Source: Monoplex corrugatus
Taxonomy: Eukaryota > Mollusca > Gastropoda > Littorinimorpha > Ranellidae
DNA: 64,000 nucleotides
Reading direction: 5' to 3'
Assembly: GCA_030674185.1 (NCBI GenBank)
Contig: CM060315.1
Location: 88,671,415-88,735,414 of the forward strand
Notes under the pieces: generated by a model
What the model saw: only the letters and a program-made list of their open reading frames with translations
Databases searched by the model: none
What the model was told of the DNA's origin: nothing
In this document: positions 1 to 10,074 of the stretch, one piece after another
Layout of the letters: the number at the start of each line of letters is the position of its first letter
Numbering within the stretch: position 1 is the stretch's first letter
Made by a program: the position numbers and the translations under genes

Positions 1-79
1 TTAATGTCATACTTCTTTTGTTTGCTGTCTACATGGTCGGGCCATGACTGTGGCCGTTTTTATCCGGTTCCTGCAGGTT

Positions 80-632
80 TCCCCCGTGGGGATGCTTTGG
101 GCTCTTTCAGTATAAATAATATCCCCATGTTCTGGAAATTCTGTGCTAGAAATTTCCTCTTTACTGTCACTCTCTTTGATTTGTTCTTCCTCCTTTGCTT
201 TCTGTCATTTCTTCCTATCTTTTTCTGCCACGCTGGTCCATTCTCCTGTGTGTGTTCGATAAAGCCTTACGTACTTTCTTTTAGGATTGATAATTGGGTA
301 CATGAGTTGAGTACATTTTTGACTCTAGGGAGATGAGATCTGCGCAGGTCATTTTAGGTAATTTATGCCTGTTTTCATGTTGGTTTTAGTGTCCTTATTT
401 ATGCTTAAATTTGTATTTAGGTATGTTTTTTTTAAATCCCCATGTGCGATAAACTGGATGGAATGGTCAACGCCAGGGGCGTCTCCTTAGATTATGTGCA
501 CAAATGCACTGATGTGTGTACTTGATTTTCTTTTCCTTTTTCCCTGTGGAAGTATTGTGTACGTTTTGAACTGGTTATAGCCCTGATATGGCATTACGCA
601 GTTGGCTGGGCTTTAAACAAAAACAATAACAA
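80..632 (-). repeat. dispersed repeat R1, copy 1
   Basis: R1 is a ~570-bp family running from GTTTAAAGCCCAGCC to GGCATCCCCACAGGGG, without recognisable coding sequence. This copy is inverted and nearly full length (starts CCCCCGTGGGGATGC, ends GCTGGGCTTTAAAC). About 12 copies occur in the window. Confidence 0.8.
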
Positions 633-1300
633 GCTGAAAGCTGCTGTCTGCCACTGCCTTCTTGTCAGTCTTGTGAATGGCTGTGTTCATGTCCAAATGA
701 TGATAAAGGTTCAATTTGCTGTTTGGTATTGTTTTGTCCCACTTTTGTATTTTAACAAAACTAAAAATAATCATCTCCATATCCCAAACAACAAATTCAA
801 CAACACGTTAAACCCCCCAACCCCAAATCTTTCATTCAGTTTTTGTAGGCCAACAAAATAATATGCGTTCAGTCAAAGGTGGAAATAAAAATACACACAC
901 ACACACGCATGCATGCATGCATGCAAGCATGCTAACAACTCCCTTTCCCAAAAACAACAGTAAATCCTTGACATAAACGTAAACTAAATTCACAATACAG
1001 CGAATCCTTGACATAAACGTAAACTAAATTCACAATACAGCAAATCCTTGACAAAAAAATATCAAAGTTGATTGCCTTTATAAGAAAGATGATTTTGTGT
1101 TAATTGTATATTTTTGTGACAAAAGAGAAAATTGGTGGCATTGAATTTGAAAAGAGATTCTGCAAGTTTTAGTTTTGATTTATGTGGAAAATGTTGGAAG
1201 TTTCACTATTGATTTATGTGGAAAATGTTGAAACAACAAGAGCTGTATTTATGTGTGCTGTCTTTATGATGACAGCAGTTTTAATCTATTGCTGTATGTT
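633..1300. other. unassigned sequence with tandem duplication
   Basis: AT-rich; includes a direct ~38-bp duplication at about 955-1040 (AATCCTTGACATAAACGTAA) and a GCATGCATGCATGCATGC run near 907. No gene seen. Confidence 0.5.
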
Positions 1301-1309
1301 TGTGTTTAG

Positions 1310-1368
1310 ACTTCAGAGACCTGCTTGCTGCAGGGGCGGAACATTCATCTTCCAGTGTACCTGGACAG
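1310..1368 (+). CDS. possible single exon of an unidentified plus-strand gene
   Basis: Good acceptor (tttgtgtttag|A) and strong donor (GGACAG|GTACGA) bound 59 bases. One frame is fully open and reads TSETCLLQGRNIHLPVYLD, continuing open past the donor. I do not recognise the product and found no convincing partner exon, so this may be chance. Confidence 0.2.
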
Positions 1369-1429
1369 GTACGAATCATTCCCAGGGAACTTAGATGTGC
1401 GTGCAGCCTCCTCTTGACTTTTTACAAAG

Positions 1430-1555
1430 TCGGGGAAGGCAAGGCTGTGAGGGAGGGAAATGGACACCGCCATTGTAATGCTGGCCCTGAGAAAAGTTGG
1501 TCTCTACCACCTCATTCCCCTACGACCTCCCTCAGGGTTATGGGACAGCCTTAGC
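1430..1555 (+). repeat. SINE S1 fragment
   Basis: Matches the S1 middle: CACCGCC..., CTCATTCCCCTACGACCTC and GGTTATGGGAC, as in full copies at 43560-44248 and 58363-59275. Confidence 0.6.
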
Positions 1556-1559
1556 CTAC

Positions 1560-2376
1560 ACATGTGCGAGTGGAAGCAATCATTTATTTATTGATTTAGT
1601 TAGTTTATTGACTGGTTTAAAAGAAAATAAACTGCTGAGAATCCAGTAGTGCTTTTATGTTGTATATTTGAAGTTTTAGTTGGTGGAAAAATTAAACTTA
1701 TCTATTCTTGTTTGAAGGTCAACTGGTGTGAACACAATGGTTTTGTTTTTCTTCTTTTACATGATTATATTATACGTCATTGAGTCTTTTTTGTTTAGCC
1801 TGAGACTTTATAAATAAATGAAAATTTACATTTTCTAAAGTGAATATTGGAATTACTTCTTTCTTTTGGTTTCAAATAAGCTTTGTGAGTGTGAGAATAT
1901 GACACATCTGCCCCCCGCCCCACTTCCCCTGCACCTCCAACATATGGCATAGGGCTAAACATCAACTACAAGCAACTAGCTGTGTTGAAATTTAAAAATT
2001 AAAGTGACAACCACATAAACAGGCTAACATTCTAATTTTGTTCTGAATTACTGGATGCTTTTCTTCTTCTGCTTTCACTCTGTGAAGAGTCGCTGGGGCG
2101 CCGCACCAAAGAACTGTTCACCAGATTGTTCCAGCTCTGTTGGTTGTGTGCCAAAGCCTGGGTCTGTGCAAATAGTTTCTCTGTTCATTCAACAATGTTG
2201 TCAGTTGACAGATTTTTCTGTTTTTCCATCCCTCTCCCTCCCTCCACAGTGTCTTAGAGGACTGATTTTGTTACATCAATACATGGCCATACCAACGTAA
2301 TTTTCTGTGATAGTCAAGTGTACTGCTTGATGGTTGGTGCACTTGTTCTTTAATGATCTCATCAGTGTTGTATTAC
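1560..2376. other. unassigned sequence
   Basis: AT-rich sequence with no recognised family. A frame at 2079-2200 has some coding character (RTKELFTRLFQLCWLCAKAW) but no convincing splice donor. Confidence 0.4.
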
Positions 2377-2603
2377 CTGATGTTAAAAAGGAGAAGAGTG
2401 GCAGAATGGTTCAGACTTTTTTTTTTTTTTTTTTTTTTTTTGTGTCAGACGTTTGCCTGCCAATAACTAAACCCGAGGTTCCAGGGTTCGCTCCCCATTG
2501 AGGCCTCAACTTTCTCCTCAGTTTGACCGGAAAATCGAACTGAACATCTAATCCTTCGGAAAGGGACAAAAAACGAATTGGACCTGTGTGCCTTCTGACT
2601 GCA

Positions 2604-2933
2604 TATAATATAATAATAATAATATATTTTATTTATATAGCGCAAAATCTTGATAAAATCAAATCTAAGCGCTGAGCGTATACATGCATACATACCTACA
2701 TACATATGAGCGTATACATGCATACATACATGCTTACATACTTACATACATAAATCTAAGCTGAGCGTATACATGCATACATACATACATACATAAATCT
2801 AAGCATATACATACATACATACAATACGTACGCACATGCATACATAATAATTACAATATTTATATAGCGCAAATCTCGACAAAATCAAATCCAAGCGCCG
2901 AAAAGACACACACGCACACACGCACGCACGCCC

Positions 2934-2996
<63 letters not shown>

Positions 2997-3090
2997 CATG
3001 GCCACAAATGGGGAGAAAAGAATAAAAGCAATAAAAGCAAGAATAAAACCAATGGAAAACCACAGAGAGCACATCATATATAATTATATA
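2604..3090 (-). repeat. LINE-A 3' UTR with built-in microsatellites
   Basis: Contains (CA)n at 2936-2994, ATACATACATGC-type runs and the terminal GCGCTATATAAAT motif twice. The second LINE-A copy (55060-55715) has the same order of microsatellites, so they belong to the element. Confidence 0.8.
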
Positions 3091-3157
3091 TTAAAACAAA
3101 GTGATTCCCCTCCGAGCGGAGACAGGCTGCAGAGGGGGGTTGAGTGAGGTTAGGATT

Positions 3158-4471
3158 TTATGCAGAGGAGAAAAGGTGAGTTTTGAGAGCGGACTTGAAG
3201 GAGGCAAAAGTAGGTTGCTGACGGACTGAGAGAGGAAGTTTGTTCCAGGAGAGTGAACCAGAAACAGAGAAGGCTCGTGGACCATAGGTATTGAGCTTAG
3301 TGCGTGGAAAGCGAAAAGTCAGAGGATCGGAGGCAGAGCGGAGGGTACGTGAGGGAACATAGATCTCAAGTAGGCTTGACAGGTAATCGGGGGCTGCGTT
3401 ATTGAGGCTTTTGTAGCACATGGTGTCCAGTTTGTACTGTATGCGCTTTGATACAGGGAGTCAGTGAAGTTGTGCCAGGAGAGGAGATATGTGGTCAGCT
3501 TTTTTCTTTTTGAGTACAAGGCGTACAGCATTGTTTTGAATGCGCTGTAGGATGTGAATGGTGGAGGCAGGAAGACCAGACAGGAGTGAATTGCAATAGT
3601 CAATGCGAGACATTATGAAGGAGAGAACGAGTTTTGCAGTTGTTTCGACAGAGAGATACTTCCTGATCAGGCTTATACGATGGAGATGATAGTAGCAAGA
3701 TCTGGCAGTTTGAGAAACAAAGTTGTTCATGGACAGGGTAGAGTCAATGCAGACACCAAGGTTTTTAGCTGAATCAGAAATTGGGACTGATGTGTTACAT
3801 AATGGGAGAGAAAGAGGAGGCAGCTGGGAAAGTTTCTGACGGGTGCCAATGAGGATAGCTTCTGTCTTGTCGTCATTAAGCTGAAGTCTATTGTGTGTCA
3901 TCCAGTTCTTAATGTCCGAGTAACACTCAGTGGTGCGAGTCAACAGGCGCTGTATATTATCAGGTGAGTCACTATCTTGAAGTTGGGTGTCATCAGCATA
4001 GAAGTGGTGTTTTATAGAGTGGGAGTTGATGATGGTGGACAGGGGAGAGATATAAAGAGTGAAAAGAACAGGGCCAAGGACAGATCCTTGTGGAACACCA
4101 CAGGTCAGGTATGCAGGTTGAGAGTAAGTGCCATTGATGAGAACAGTTTGTTTTCTGTTTGATAAATAAGAAGTGAAAAAGGAGAGAGCAATGTCAGAGA
4201 TGCCAAAAGTATGATGAAGTCTAGAAAGGAGAATACCATGGTCAATGGTATCGAAGGCTGCAGACAGATCAAGGAGTGTGAGGAGAGAGACTTTGCCAGT
4301 ATCAGTTGCAAGGAGGAGATTGTTGAGAATGTGTAGTAGGGCAGTTTCAGTGCTATGGCACTGGCGGTAGGCTGACTGGAAAGGATTGAGGAGATTGTTG
4401 GCAGACAGGTGAGAGTTCAGCTGGTTGAGGACGACCTTTTCAAGGAGTTTTGACAAGAAAGAGAGATTAGA
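3158..4471 (-). pseudogene. LINE-A ORF2, RT palm/thumb and C-terminal part
   Basis: Continues [53 protein letters not shown] (catalytic YADD), then the C-terminal region ending [18 protein letters not shown] replaces the conserved Trp after LLAQLH near 3462, so the frame is split in two (3461-4471 and 3158-3421). Family: CR1/L2-group reverse transcriptase. Confidence 0.88.
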
Positions 4472-5644
4472 TGTAACAGAGTGCCTTGCTCTGTTACGAT
4501 CTTTCCCCATTTACCTACAACGCTCAAAGGCAACACCGTGTAGTGTGCTTGCCTAGATCAAAAACGCCTTGCATTCTCTTGGCCTAATTATACTGGTATT
4601 TCACAGCCTCTGCCTATCCATAGCTATGCATTAATCATTCCAAAGATCTAACCAGTACATGACGCATATACATTGTAGATAACACACTGCTAAACAATTA
4701 GCAGATCTACAATGTGTACATGTACTCTAAAGCAGGCCTACGACAAGATTTTGTCGTCATCTCCAGTCAGTATTACGTGGTAGTTTTACAGAACGTAGAG
4801 GGGGGGGGGCGTCACTAATGTATGCATGCTGCCTTCAGCATTATAGAACAATCGCCGTGTAATTGCCGGCGGGAACACTCAGACAATGACCGCAGGGCGC
4901 GTCTGTCTCAACCGCCTTAGGTATTTGTGGCTTGATAGCGAGCATATACCCACTCGCGAAACTGCCGGACAATGACCAGCGTTTCACTTGTGTGTACTGA
5001 CGCGCTGCGTTAAAACTACACACTAAGTGTTGACTTATTAATTAGGTGAGAACAACCAATCAGACCTTGGCATCTGGTTGATTGATTAATTTGGTGAGAA
5101 CAACCAATCAGACCTTGCCATCTGAAAGGTTTGAGATTTGAAAATATGACCATCATGCTCTGTTCCCAGAGTACAAATTAACAAGGCGCATCATAGCGTG
5201 TGCTTTTCCACCGCCACTCTCAGTATTACCAGAGGTGCCCTTTCCTGCCACCACTCTTGATCTCACAGCAGGTGATCATCTTCACGGCGTTACTGTAGCA
5301 CTGTCTTCTTTGGCATCTTCCTTCCTGTCTTCTTCTTCGTATTCTTTTGTCTCCTTCCATATCCCAGTACGGTCCTTTTCCCTTCTTGTCATTTTCCCAT
5401 TTTCCCTGTTTTCCTTCCCTACCTATCCTCATCAAGAGATAATAAAGAGTCAAGTAACACAACGAGGACTTGTGTTTTGATTGAGAGACTTCCCTTTCTG
5501 CTCTGGATTCAAAGGACCACCACAGCAATCATCACCAAACCCCTTAACCCACTCATCCATCTCACCTGGCGCTGCGATATCACAATACCATCAATAATCA
5601 CCTCCTTACCCCCCCCCCCCCCCCTTAACCACGAGTCCATCACA
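4472..5644 (+). repeat. 5' long terminal repeat (1173 bp)
   Basis: Begins TGTAACAGAGTGCCTTGCTC with a short inverted repeat (GTAACAGAG / CTCTGTTAC). Contains a variable poly-G tract near 4801, an AATAAA-type signal near 5439 and a poly-C tract near 5611. Near-identical to 7414-8576. Confidence 0.93.
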
Positions 5645-5646
5645 CT

Positions 5647-5664
5647 TGGCGCTGCGAGCAGGAT
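5647..5664 (+). promoter_or_regulatory. primer-binding site, tRNA-Ser-like
   Basis: TGGCGCTGCGAGCAGGAT begins two bases after the 5' LTR. Its complement ends in ...GCAGCGCCA, which resembles the 3' end of a serine tRNA (CGA type, from memory). The tRNA assignment is inference. Confidence 0.7.
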
Positions 5665-5725
5665 CCAGATTCGGAAAGGGAACAGAAACAAGAAGACAGT
5701 GCTACAAGTATCAAGTTGCCAAACC

Positions 5726-7300
5726 ATGTCGACACCACAACTGTACCGACTTCCAAAACTGTCCGGAGATGAAAGCAGTGCAGAAATCGACGACTTCATT
5801 CAGGAGGCCAGACTGATCCTACAGCTCCAGCCCCTGGATGACAAAGCAGCTGCCCTCTGGCTTATGTCATCGTTAGAGGGTCCAGCTCGTCGGGAGGTGC
5901 TATGGCAACCAACGGCAAGAGTGGACACTCCAGACAAGATCCTGAAGATCATCCAGGACAACTGGGGTGACCAGAGGGACTCCACAACCCTTGCTGCCAC
6001 ATTCTACAACAGGCAGCAGAGAAAGGGGGAGACTGTCATTGAGTACGCGACCCACCTACGCGTACTCTGGATGAAGGCCAACCAAGCTGAAGAGGGGACA
6101 TTGTCACCAACGCAGCTTCGGGACGCCTTCGTCTGTGGTCTCTCCCCAGGCGCTCTCAGGAGGGATGTCCGGCGATACATAAGAGATCATCCGGACACCA
6201 CCTTCAAGGGAGCCAAGATGGAGGCCCTGCGGTGGATGCGAGAGGACAGCTGTGCTGAACACCACCTGGCACAGCTGATAGTGGCCAACTCTAGCCCAGT
6301 CATCGCCCGTATGGAGGCACAGCTGGCAGAAATCAGTGCCAATGTAGACCAGCAACTCCTGCGGTGCAACACTGCGGCTAAACCTCAACCACCACAGCAA
6401 CCACCTCTCCACAGCAGACAGCAACCTTCACCACGGCAACGGCAGCCACCAGAACACTGTCTTTGGTGTGACCGGGCCGGCCACACTGAAGACAAATGCT
6501 GGAACCGGCGTCGGTACAAGAAGAGAGGCAAGCGGCGACGGCAGCCTGCACCACAGAGAGCTGTAAAGCAAAGTGCAGACCGTCCTGTCACCCACAGACA
6601 AGCTGCAGGGCACAAGAGGAAGAAGCAGCATCCAGGCAAGTCCAAGCCTGCCAATACTCCTTCTCCCTTGCCCCATTCTCCCTCTCTTCTTCATCAGCCC
6701 TCCAAATCGGCTGCTGCCCCCAAACTCCCCTGTGCCAGCCAGAGCCTGAGTGCTGTCAGCACTCCTGGAACCAACAGTGGACCTCCCATTCCAGTGCCAC
6801 GCAGACACCGTCGTCGATCCCAAGGCCACCCGAGCCATGATGGTCGACGCCAGGACCCAGCAGCACCGGAGCAGGCGACGTCTACACCAGCAGCTGATGA
6901 CGACCTGCAGGTAGGCATGTATGTTTACCTGCGGGACATGATTCCTGGTTCCAGCACAGCATGGACCAACACCTGGTCGCCGGACCTGTATTATGTGACG
7001 GCACGCCATCCCCAGCACCGTCACATCTACACAGTACAGTCACTGGCAGGTGGCCCTCACCAGGCCATATCCAGGATCCACCTCCTGCCAGCATCTGGGT
7101 CCATGCTAGACGCAAAGCCACAACCAGACCCAGAATCAGTATCTGACTCTGAAGACGAGCAGTGGTTAGTCTGCCCACAGCCACGGTGCAGAACAACGCG
7201 GCCCACGGTGACAACAGCACCTGAGCCCACTGTACCAGAGCAGCCCACTACACCAGTCCCTCCAAGACGGTCAACACGTCTCTTGAGCAGGACGGAATGA
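5726..7300 (+). CDS. Gag-like protein with zinc knuckle fused to integrase-tail-like segment
   Basis: 524-residue ORF, start chosen at 5726 as the first ATG after the primer-binding site (the frame is open upstream into the LTR). Residues 15-180 resemble a retrotransposon Gag/capsid region rich in helices (FIQEARLILQLQP, ALWLMSSLEGPAR, FVCGLSPGALRRD). A CCHC zinc knuckle, CLWCDRAGHTEDKC (C-x2-C-x4-H-x4-C), lies at 245-258. A basic, Pro/Gln-rich linker follows. Residues 396-456 (VGMYVYLRDM ... YTVQSL ... ISRIHLLPA) resemble the SH3-like tail of Ty3/Gypsy integrases, and the end PRRSTR is typical of that tail. Protease, RT, RNase H and the integrase core are absent, consistent with a large in-frame internal deletion. 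Any movement would need enzymes from a related element. Confidence 0.82.
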   Translation: MSTPQLYRLPKLSGDESSAEIDDFIQEARLILQLQPLDDKAAALWLMSSLEGPARREVLWQPTARVDTPDKILKIIQDNWGDQRDSTTLAATFYNRQQRKGETVIEYATHLRVLWMKANQAEEGTLSPTQLRDAFVCGLSPGALRRDVRRYIRDHPDTTFKGAKMEALRWMREDSCAEHHLAQLIVANSSPVIARMEAQLAEISANVDQQLLRCNTAAKPQPPQQPPLHSRQQPSPRQRQPPEHCLWCDRAGHTEDKCWNRRRYKKRGKRRRQPAPQRAVKQSADRPVTHRQAAGHKRKKQHPGKSKPANTPSPLPHSPSLLHQPSKSAAAPKLPCASQSLSAVSTPGTNSGPPIPVPRRHRRRSQGHPSHDGRRQDPAAPEQATSTPAADDDLQVGMYVYLRDMIPGSSTAWTNTWSPDLYYVTARHPQHRHIYTVQSLAGGPHQAISRIHLLPASGSMLDAKPQPDPESVSDSEDEQWLVCPQPRCRTTRPTVTTAPEPTVPEQPTTPVPPRRSTRLLSRTE

Positions 7301-7401
7301 GCATTTTACAATTTCATGAATTCTTGAGGTGGCCCTCAAATTTCAGCCTTCAAGAATTTACCCAATGTTCGCGCACCATCGCGGACGATGGTTTTCAAAT
7401 T

Positions 7402-7413
7402 GGTGGGGGGAGG
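7402..7413 (+). promoter_or_regulatory. polypurine tract
   Basis: GGTGGGGGGAGG directly abuts the 3' LTR; purine-rich plus-strand primer site as expected for an LTR retrotransposon. Confidence 0.75.
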
Positions 7414-8576
7414 TGTAACAGAGTGCCTTGCTCTGTTACGATCTTTCCCCATTTACCTACAACGCTCAAAGGCAACACCGTGTAGTGTGCTTGCCTAGAT
7501 CAAAAACGCCTTGCATTCTCTTGGCCTAATTATACTGGTATTTCACAGCCTCTGCCTATCCATAGCTATGCATTAATCATTCCAAAGATCTAACCAGTAC
7601 ATGACGCATATACATTGTAGATAACACACTGCTAAACAATTAGCAGATCTACAATGTGTACATGTACTCTAAAGCAGGCCTACGACAAGATTTTGTCGTC
7701 ATCTCCAGTCAGTATTACGTGGTAGTTTTACAGAACGTAGAGGGGGGGGGGGGGGGGGGGGCGTCACTAATGTATGCATGCTGCCTTCAGCATTATAGAA
7801 CAATCGCCGTGTAATTGCCGGCGGGAACACTCAGACAATGACCGCAGGGCGCGTCTGTCTCAACCGCCTTAGGTATTTGTGGCTTGATAGCGAGCATATA
7901 CCCACTCGCGAAACTGCCGGACAATGACCAGCGTTTCACTTGTGTGTACTGACGCGCTGCGTTAAAACTACACACTAAGTGTTGACTTATTAATTAGGTG
8001 AGAACCACCAATCAGACCTTGGCATCTGGTTGATTGATTAATTTGGTGAGAACAACCAATCAGACCTTGCCATCTGAAAGGTTTGAGATTTGAAAATATG
8101 ACCATCATGCTCTGTTCCCAGAGTACAAATTAACAAGGCGCATCATAGCGTGTGCTTTTCCACCGCCACTCTCAGTATTACCAGAGGTGCCCTTTCCTGC
8201 CACCACTCTTGATCTCACAGCAGGTGATCATCTTCACGGCGTTACTGTAGCACTGTCTTCTTTGGCATCTTCCTTCCTGTCTTCTTCTTCGTATTCTTTT
8301 GTCTCCTTCCATATCCCAGTACGGTCCTTTTCCCTTCTTGTCATTTTCCCTGTTTTCCTTCCCTACCTATCCTCATCAAGAGATAATAAAGAGTCAAGTA
8401 ACACAACGAGGACTTGTGTTTTGATTGAGACTTCCCTTTCTGCTCTGGATTCAAAGGACCACCACAGCAATCATCACCAAACCCCTTAACCCACTCATCC
8501 ATCTCACCTGGCGCTGCGATATCACAATACCATCAATAATCACCTCACCCCCCCCTTAACCACGCGACCTATCACA
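7414..8576 (+). repeat. 3' long terminal repeat (1163 bp)
   Basis: Same sequence as 4472-5644. Differences: a longer poly-G run near 7743, missing copies of short direct repeats near 8345 (ATTTTCCC) and 8427 (GAGA), a shorter poly-C run near 8550, and a few substitutions. Followed by the TAGA duplication. Confidence 0.93.
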
Positions 8577-9022
8577 TAGAGATAGGCCTGTAATTTTTCA
8601 GTTCATTTGGGTCTAAATTGTGTTTCTTGAGGAGAGGGTGAACAATAGCAGACTTGAAAGAATCTGGGACAGTTCCAGTTTGAAAAGAAGTGTTGATGAT
8701 GTCAGTGATGAATGGGAGGAGAGTAGGGAGACAATCGGAGTAGAGAGAACCTGGAAGAGGATCCAGTTCGCAGGTTTTGAACGACATGGATCTGATTGTG
8801 TTGAAAATTTCTTCTTGTGAGACTGGGGTAAAAGTAGTGAGAGGTGTGCCAGAGAAGGAAGGGTCAGGTGGGCATGGTTGACAGGGTGTCCTGTCAAGCC
8901 TATCACGAAGAGTTTGTATTTTGGTGGTGAAATACTTAGAGAATACAGATGGGAGTTCTTCATTTGTATGTTTTGTTGGGAGAGGTAAGTCTTTTCGTGT
9001 GCCAAGGAGATGATTCATGGTT
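8577..9022 (-). pseudogene. LINE-A ORF2, RT N-terminal part
   Basis: Encodes the pre-RT linker and RT fingers up to LKNYRPIS. The frame is broken by the LTR element right after this motif. Homologous to residues before [11 protein letters not shown] in LINE-B. Upstream codons in the same frame belong to the SINE. Confidence 0.85.
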
Positions 9023-9474
9023 GTATATGCTAAAAACCCAGTGGCAGTTGAAAATCGTGAGGAGCAGGGCATTGCCCGGCTGCCTTGATTTAAAACATTG
9101 GAGAGATAGGTCAATTTCCCAAGCCCCACCCTTTGAAGACCAATTAGCCTTCTTGCCTTTCTGAAGTCTTGGTTAAAAAACGTGAATATGAATACGAATT
9201 TGAGTTGAGGGAGAGGGGATGGGCGCCGCCCTCGTGGTGCAGGCCTTGGGAAAAGTTGAGGTCTCTGCCACCTCACTCCCCTACAACCTCAAGATTATGG
9301 CACTATTTAGGTAGGACCTCAGGACCTGGCCAGCTCATGGGTCTATGTGCAGGCTTAAGGCTTGTGCCGTGATCATTCTGGATTTTCTCCATCACCTGGC
9401 ATCTGTGACGTTAGTGTATATGGAATTAATTCTGAGCGCAGAGACATCATCTTGAGAAATTGAAATCGAAACTG

Positions 9475-10046
9475 ATGTTACGTATCTTGTGATAACATCT
9501 CATTTCCATGGTTTGGATTGGTCTTTCCAAAGCTACTGTGAGGATCCATGTCTTGCATTCATACAGGAAGGTGGAATATACCAGTGCATGTAACAGTCTG
9601 ATCGTGTGTTTTATTGAGATGTTCTTGTCCCTCTGTACAGGTTTCAGCCTGGACAGTGCTGATTTGTCTTGATGCCTTCGAGAGAATTTTTGGTTGGGAT
9701 CCCTCGTTATTAACCCTTTGACTCCTGCACCCTATCCACCAGTATCTTGCATTGTCAGCCATGCTAGCAAAGCAAAAACTAAACCCTTTGACTCCCTCAC
9801 CCTATCCACCAGCTTCGTACAGGAAGCTTTTGGATAGGGTGAGGGAGTTAAAGGGTTAAGTTTTAGCAACGGGTGGATAGGGTGCCGGAGTCAAAGGGTT
9901 AACGATGGATCCCAGGTAAGGGAATTGTTGAACAGTTCCTAGCTTCAGTCCATGGATAGTTAAATCAGTAGTGATGGTGGTGGTGTGGCTGGCCATCAGC
10001 TTTTTGTTCTCAGTGCTGATGTCCATACCATAGCTGATGTCCATAC
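9475..10046 (-). pseudogene. RTE-like LINE RT fragment (L-C3), split by a TTAA foldback element
   Basis: Minus-strand pieces encode YGMDISTENKKLM ... FPYLGSIV and, after the insertion, NEGSQPKILSKASRQIS. This matches the post-palm KYLGxxxxxDG region of RTE-like reverse transcriptases. The foldback element at 9710-9902 interrupts it, and removing the element with one TTAA gives an open frame across the junction. Confidence 0.75.
9710..9902. mobile_element. P1a, palindromic TTAA foldback element
   Basis: TTAA at both ends (9710-9713, 9899-9902). Arms start CCCTTTGACTCCTGCACCC and end with its complement. A smaller hairpin with the same ends sits in the centre (CCCTTTGACTCCCTCACCC ... GGGTGAGGGAGTTAAAGGG). 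No ORF. Looks like a piggyBac-type MITE by target site. Confidence 0.85.
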
Positions 10047-10074
10047 CATAGCTGATGTTTTATCTCATCTTTTC

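Larger units (their letters stand above)
4472..8576 (+). mobile_element. non-autonomous LTR retrotransposon (gag-like ORF, no RT), TAGA duplication
   Basis: Two long direct repeats (4472-5644 and 7414-8576), both starting TGTAACAG and ending ATCACA, enclose 1769 bp. TAGA precedes the left LTR (4468-4471) and follows the right one (8577-8580). A primer-binding site follows the left LTR by two bases and a polypurine tract GGTGGGGGGAGG ends at 7413. The inside holds a single gag-like ORF with a C-terminal integrase-tail-like segment and no protease, RT or RNase H. Removing the element with one TAGA restores the reading frame of the LINE it interrupts. The LTRs differ only by homopolymer lengths, two small indels and a few substitutions, so insertion is recent. 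Confidence 0.93.
2604..9022 (-). mobile_element. LINE-A copy 1 (CR1/L2-group), 5' truncated, split by the LTR element
   Basis: Minus-strand non-LTR retrotransposon; pieces 8581-9022 (5') and 2604-4471 (3') total about 2.3 kb. It starts in the linker before RT (NHLLGTRKDLPLP), so the endonuclease is missing. The 3' UTR holds (GT)n and GTATGTATGCAT-type repeats and ends ...GCGCTATATAAATAAAATATATT with an ATT-type tail. Inserted in SINE S1. Confidence 0.88.
2386..9471 (+). mobile_element. SINE S1 copy, split by LINE-A and an LTR element; 9-bp duplication
   Basis: The SINE head (2386-2603) has tRNA-like boxes (TGGCAGAATGG; GGTTCCAGGGTTCGCTCCCC), interrupted by a poly-T run at 2419-2442. Its body resumes at about 9023 and ends in the GAAATCGAAA tail at 9471. 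CTGATGTTA occurs just before (2377-2385) and just after (9472-9480), so the whole block is one retroposed SINE later invaded by LINE-A. Confidence 0.85.

Noticed and set aside
6428..7024. 198-aa minus-strand frame opposite the gag-like ORF
   Set aside because: Shadow of the plus-strand ORF; no family features.
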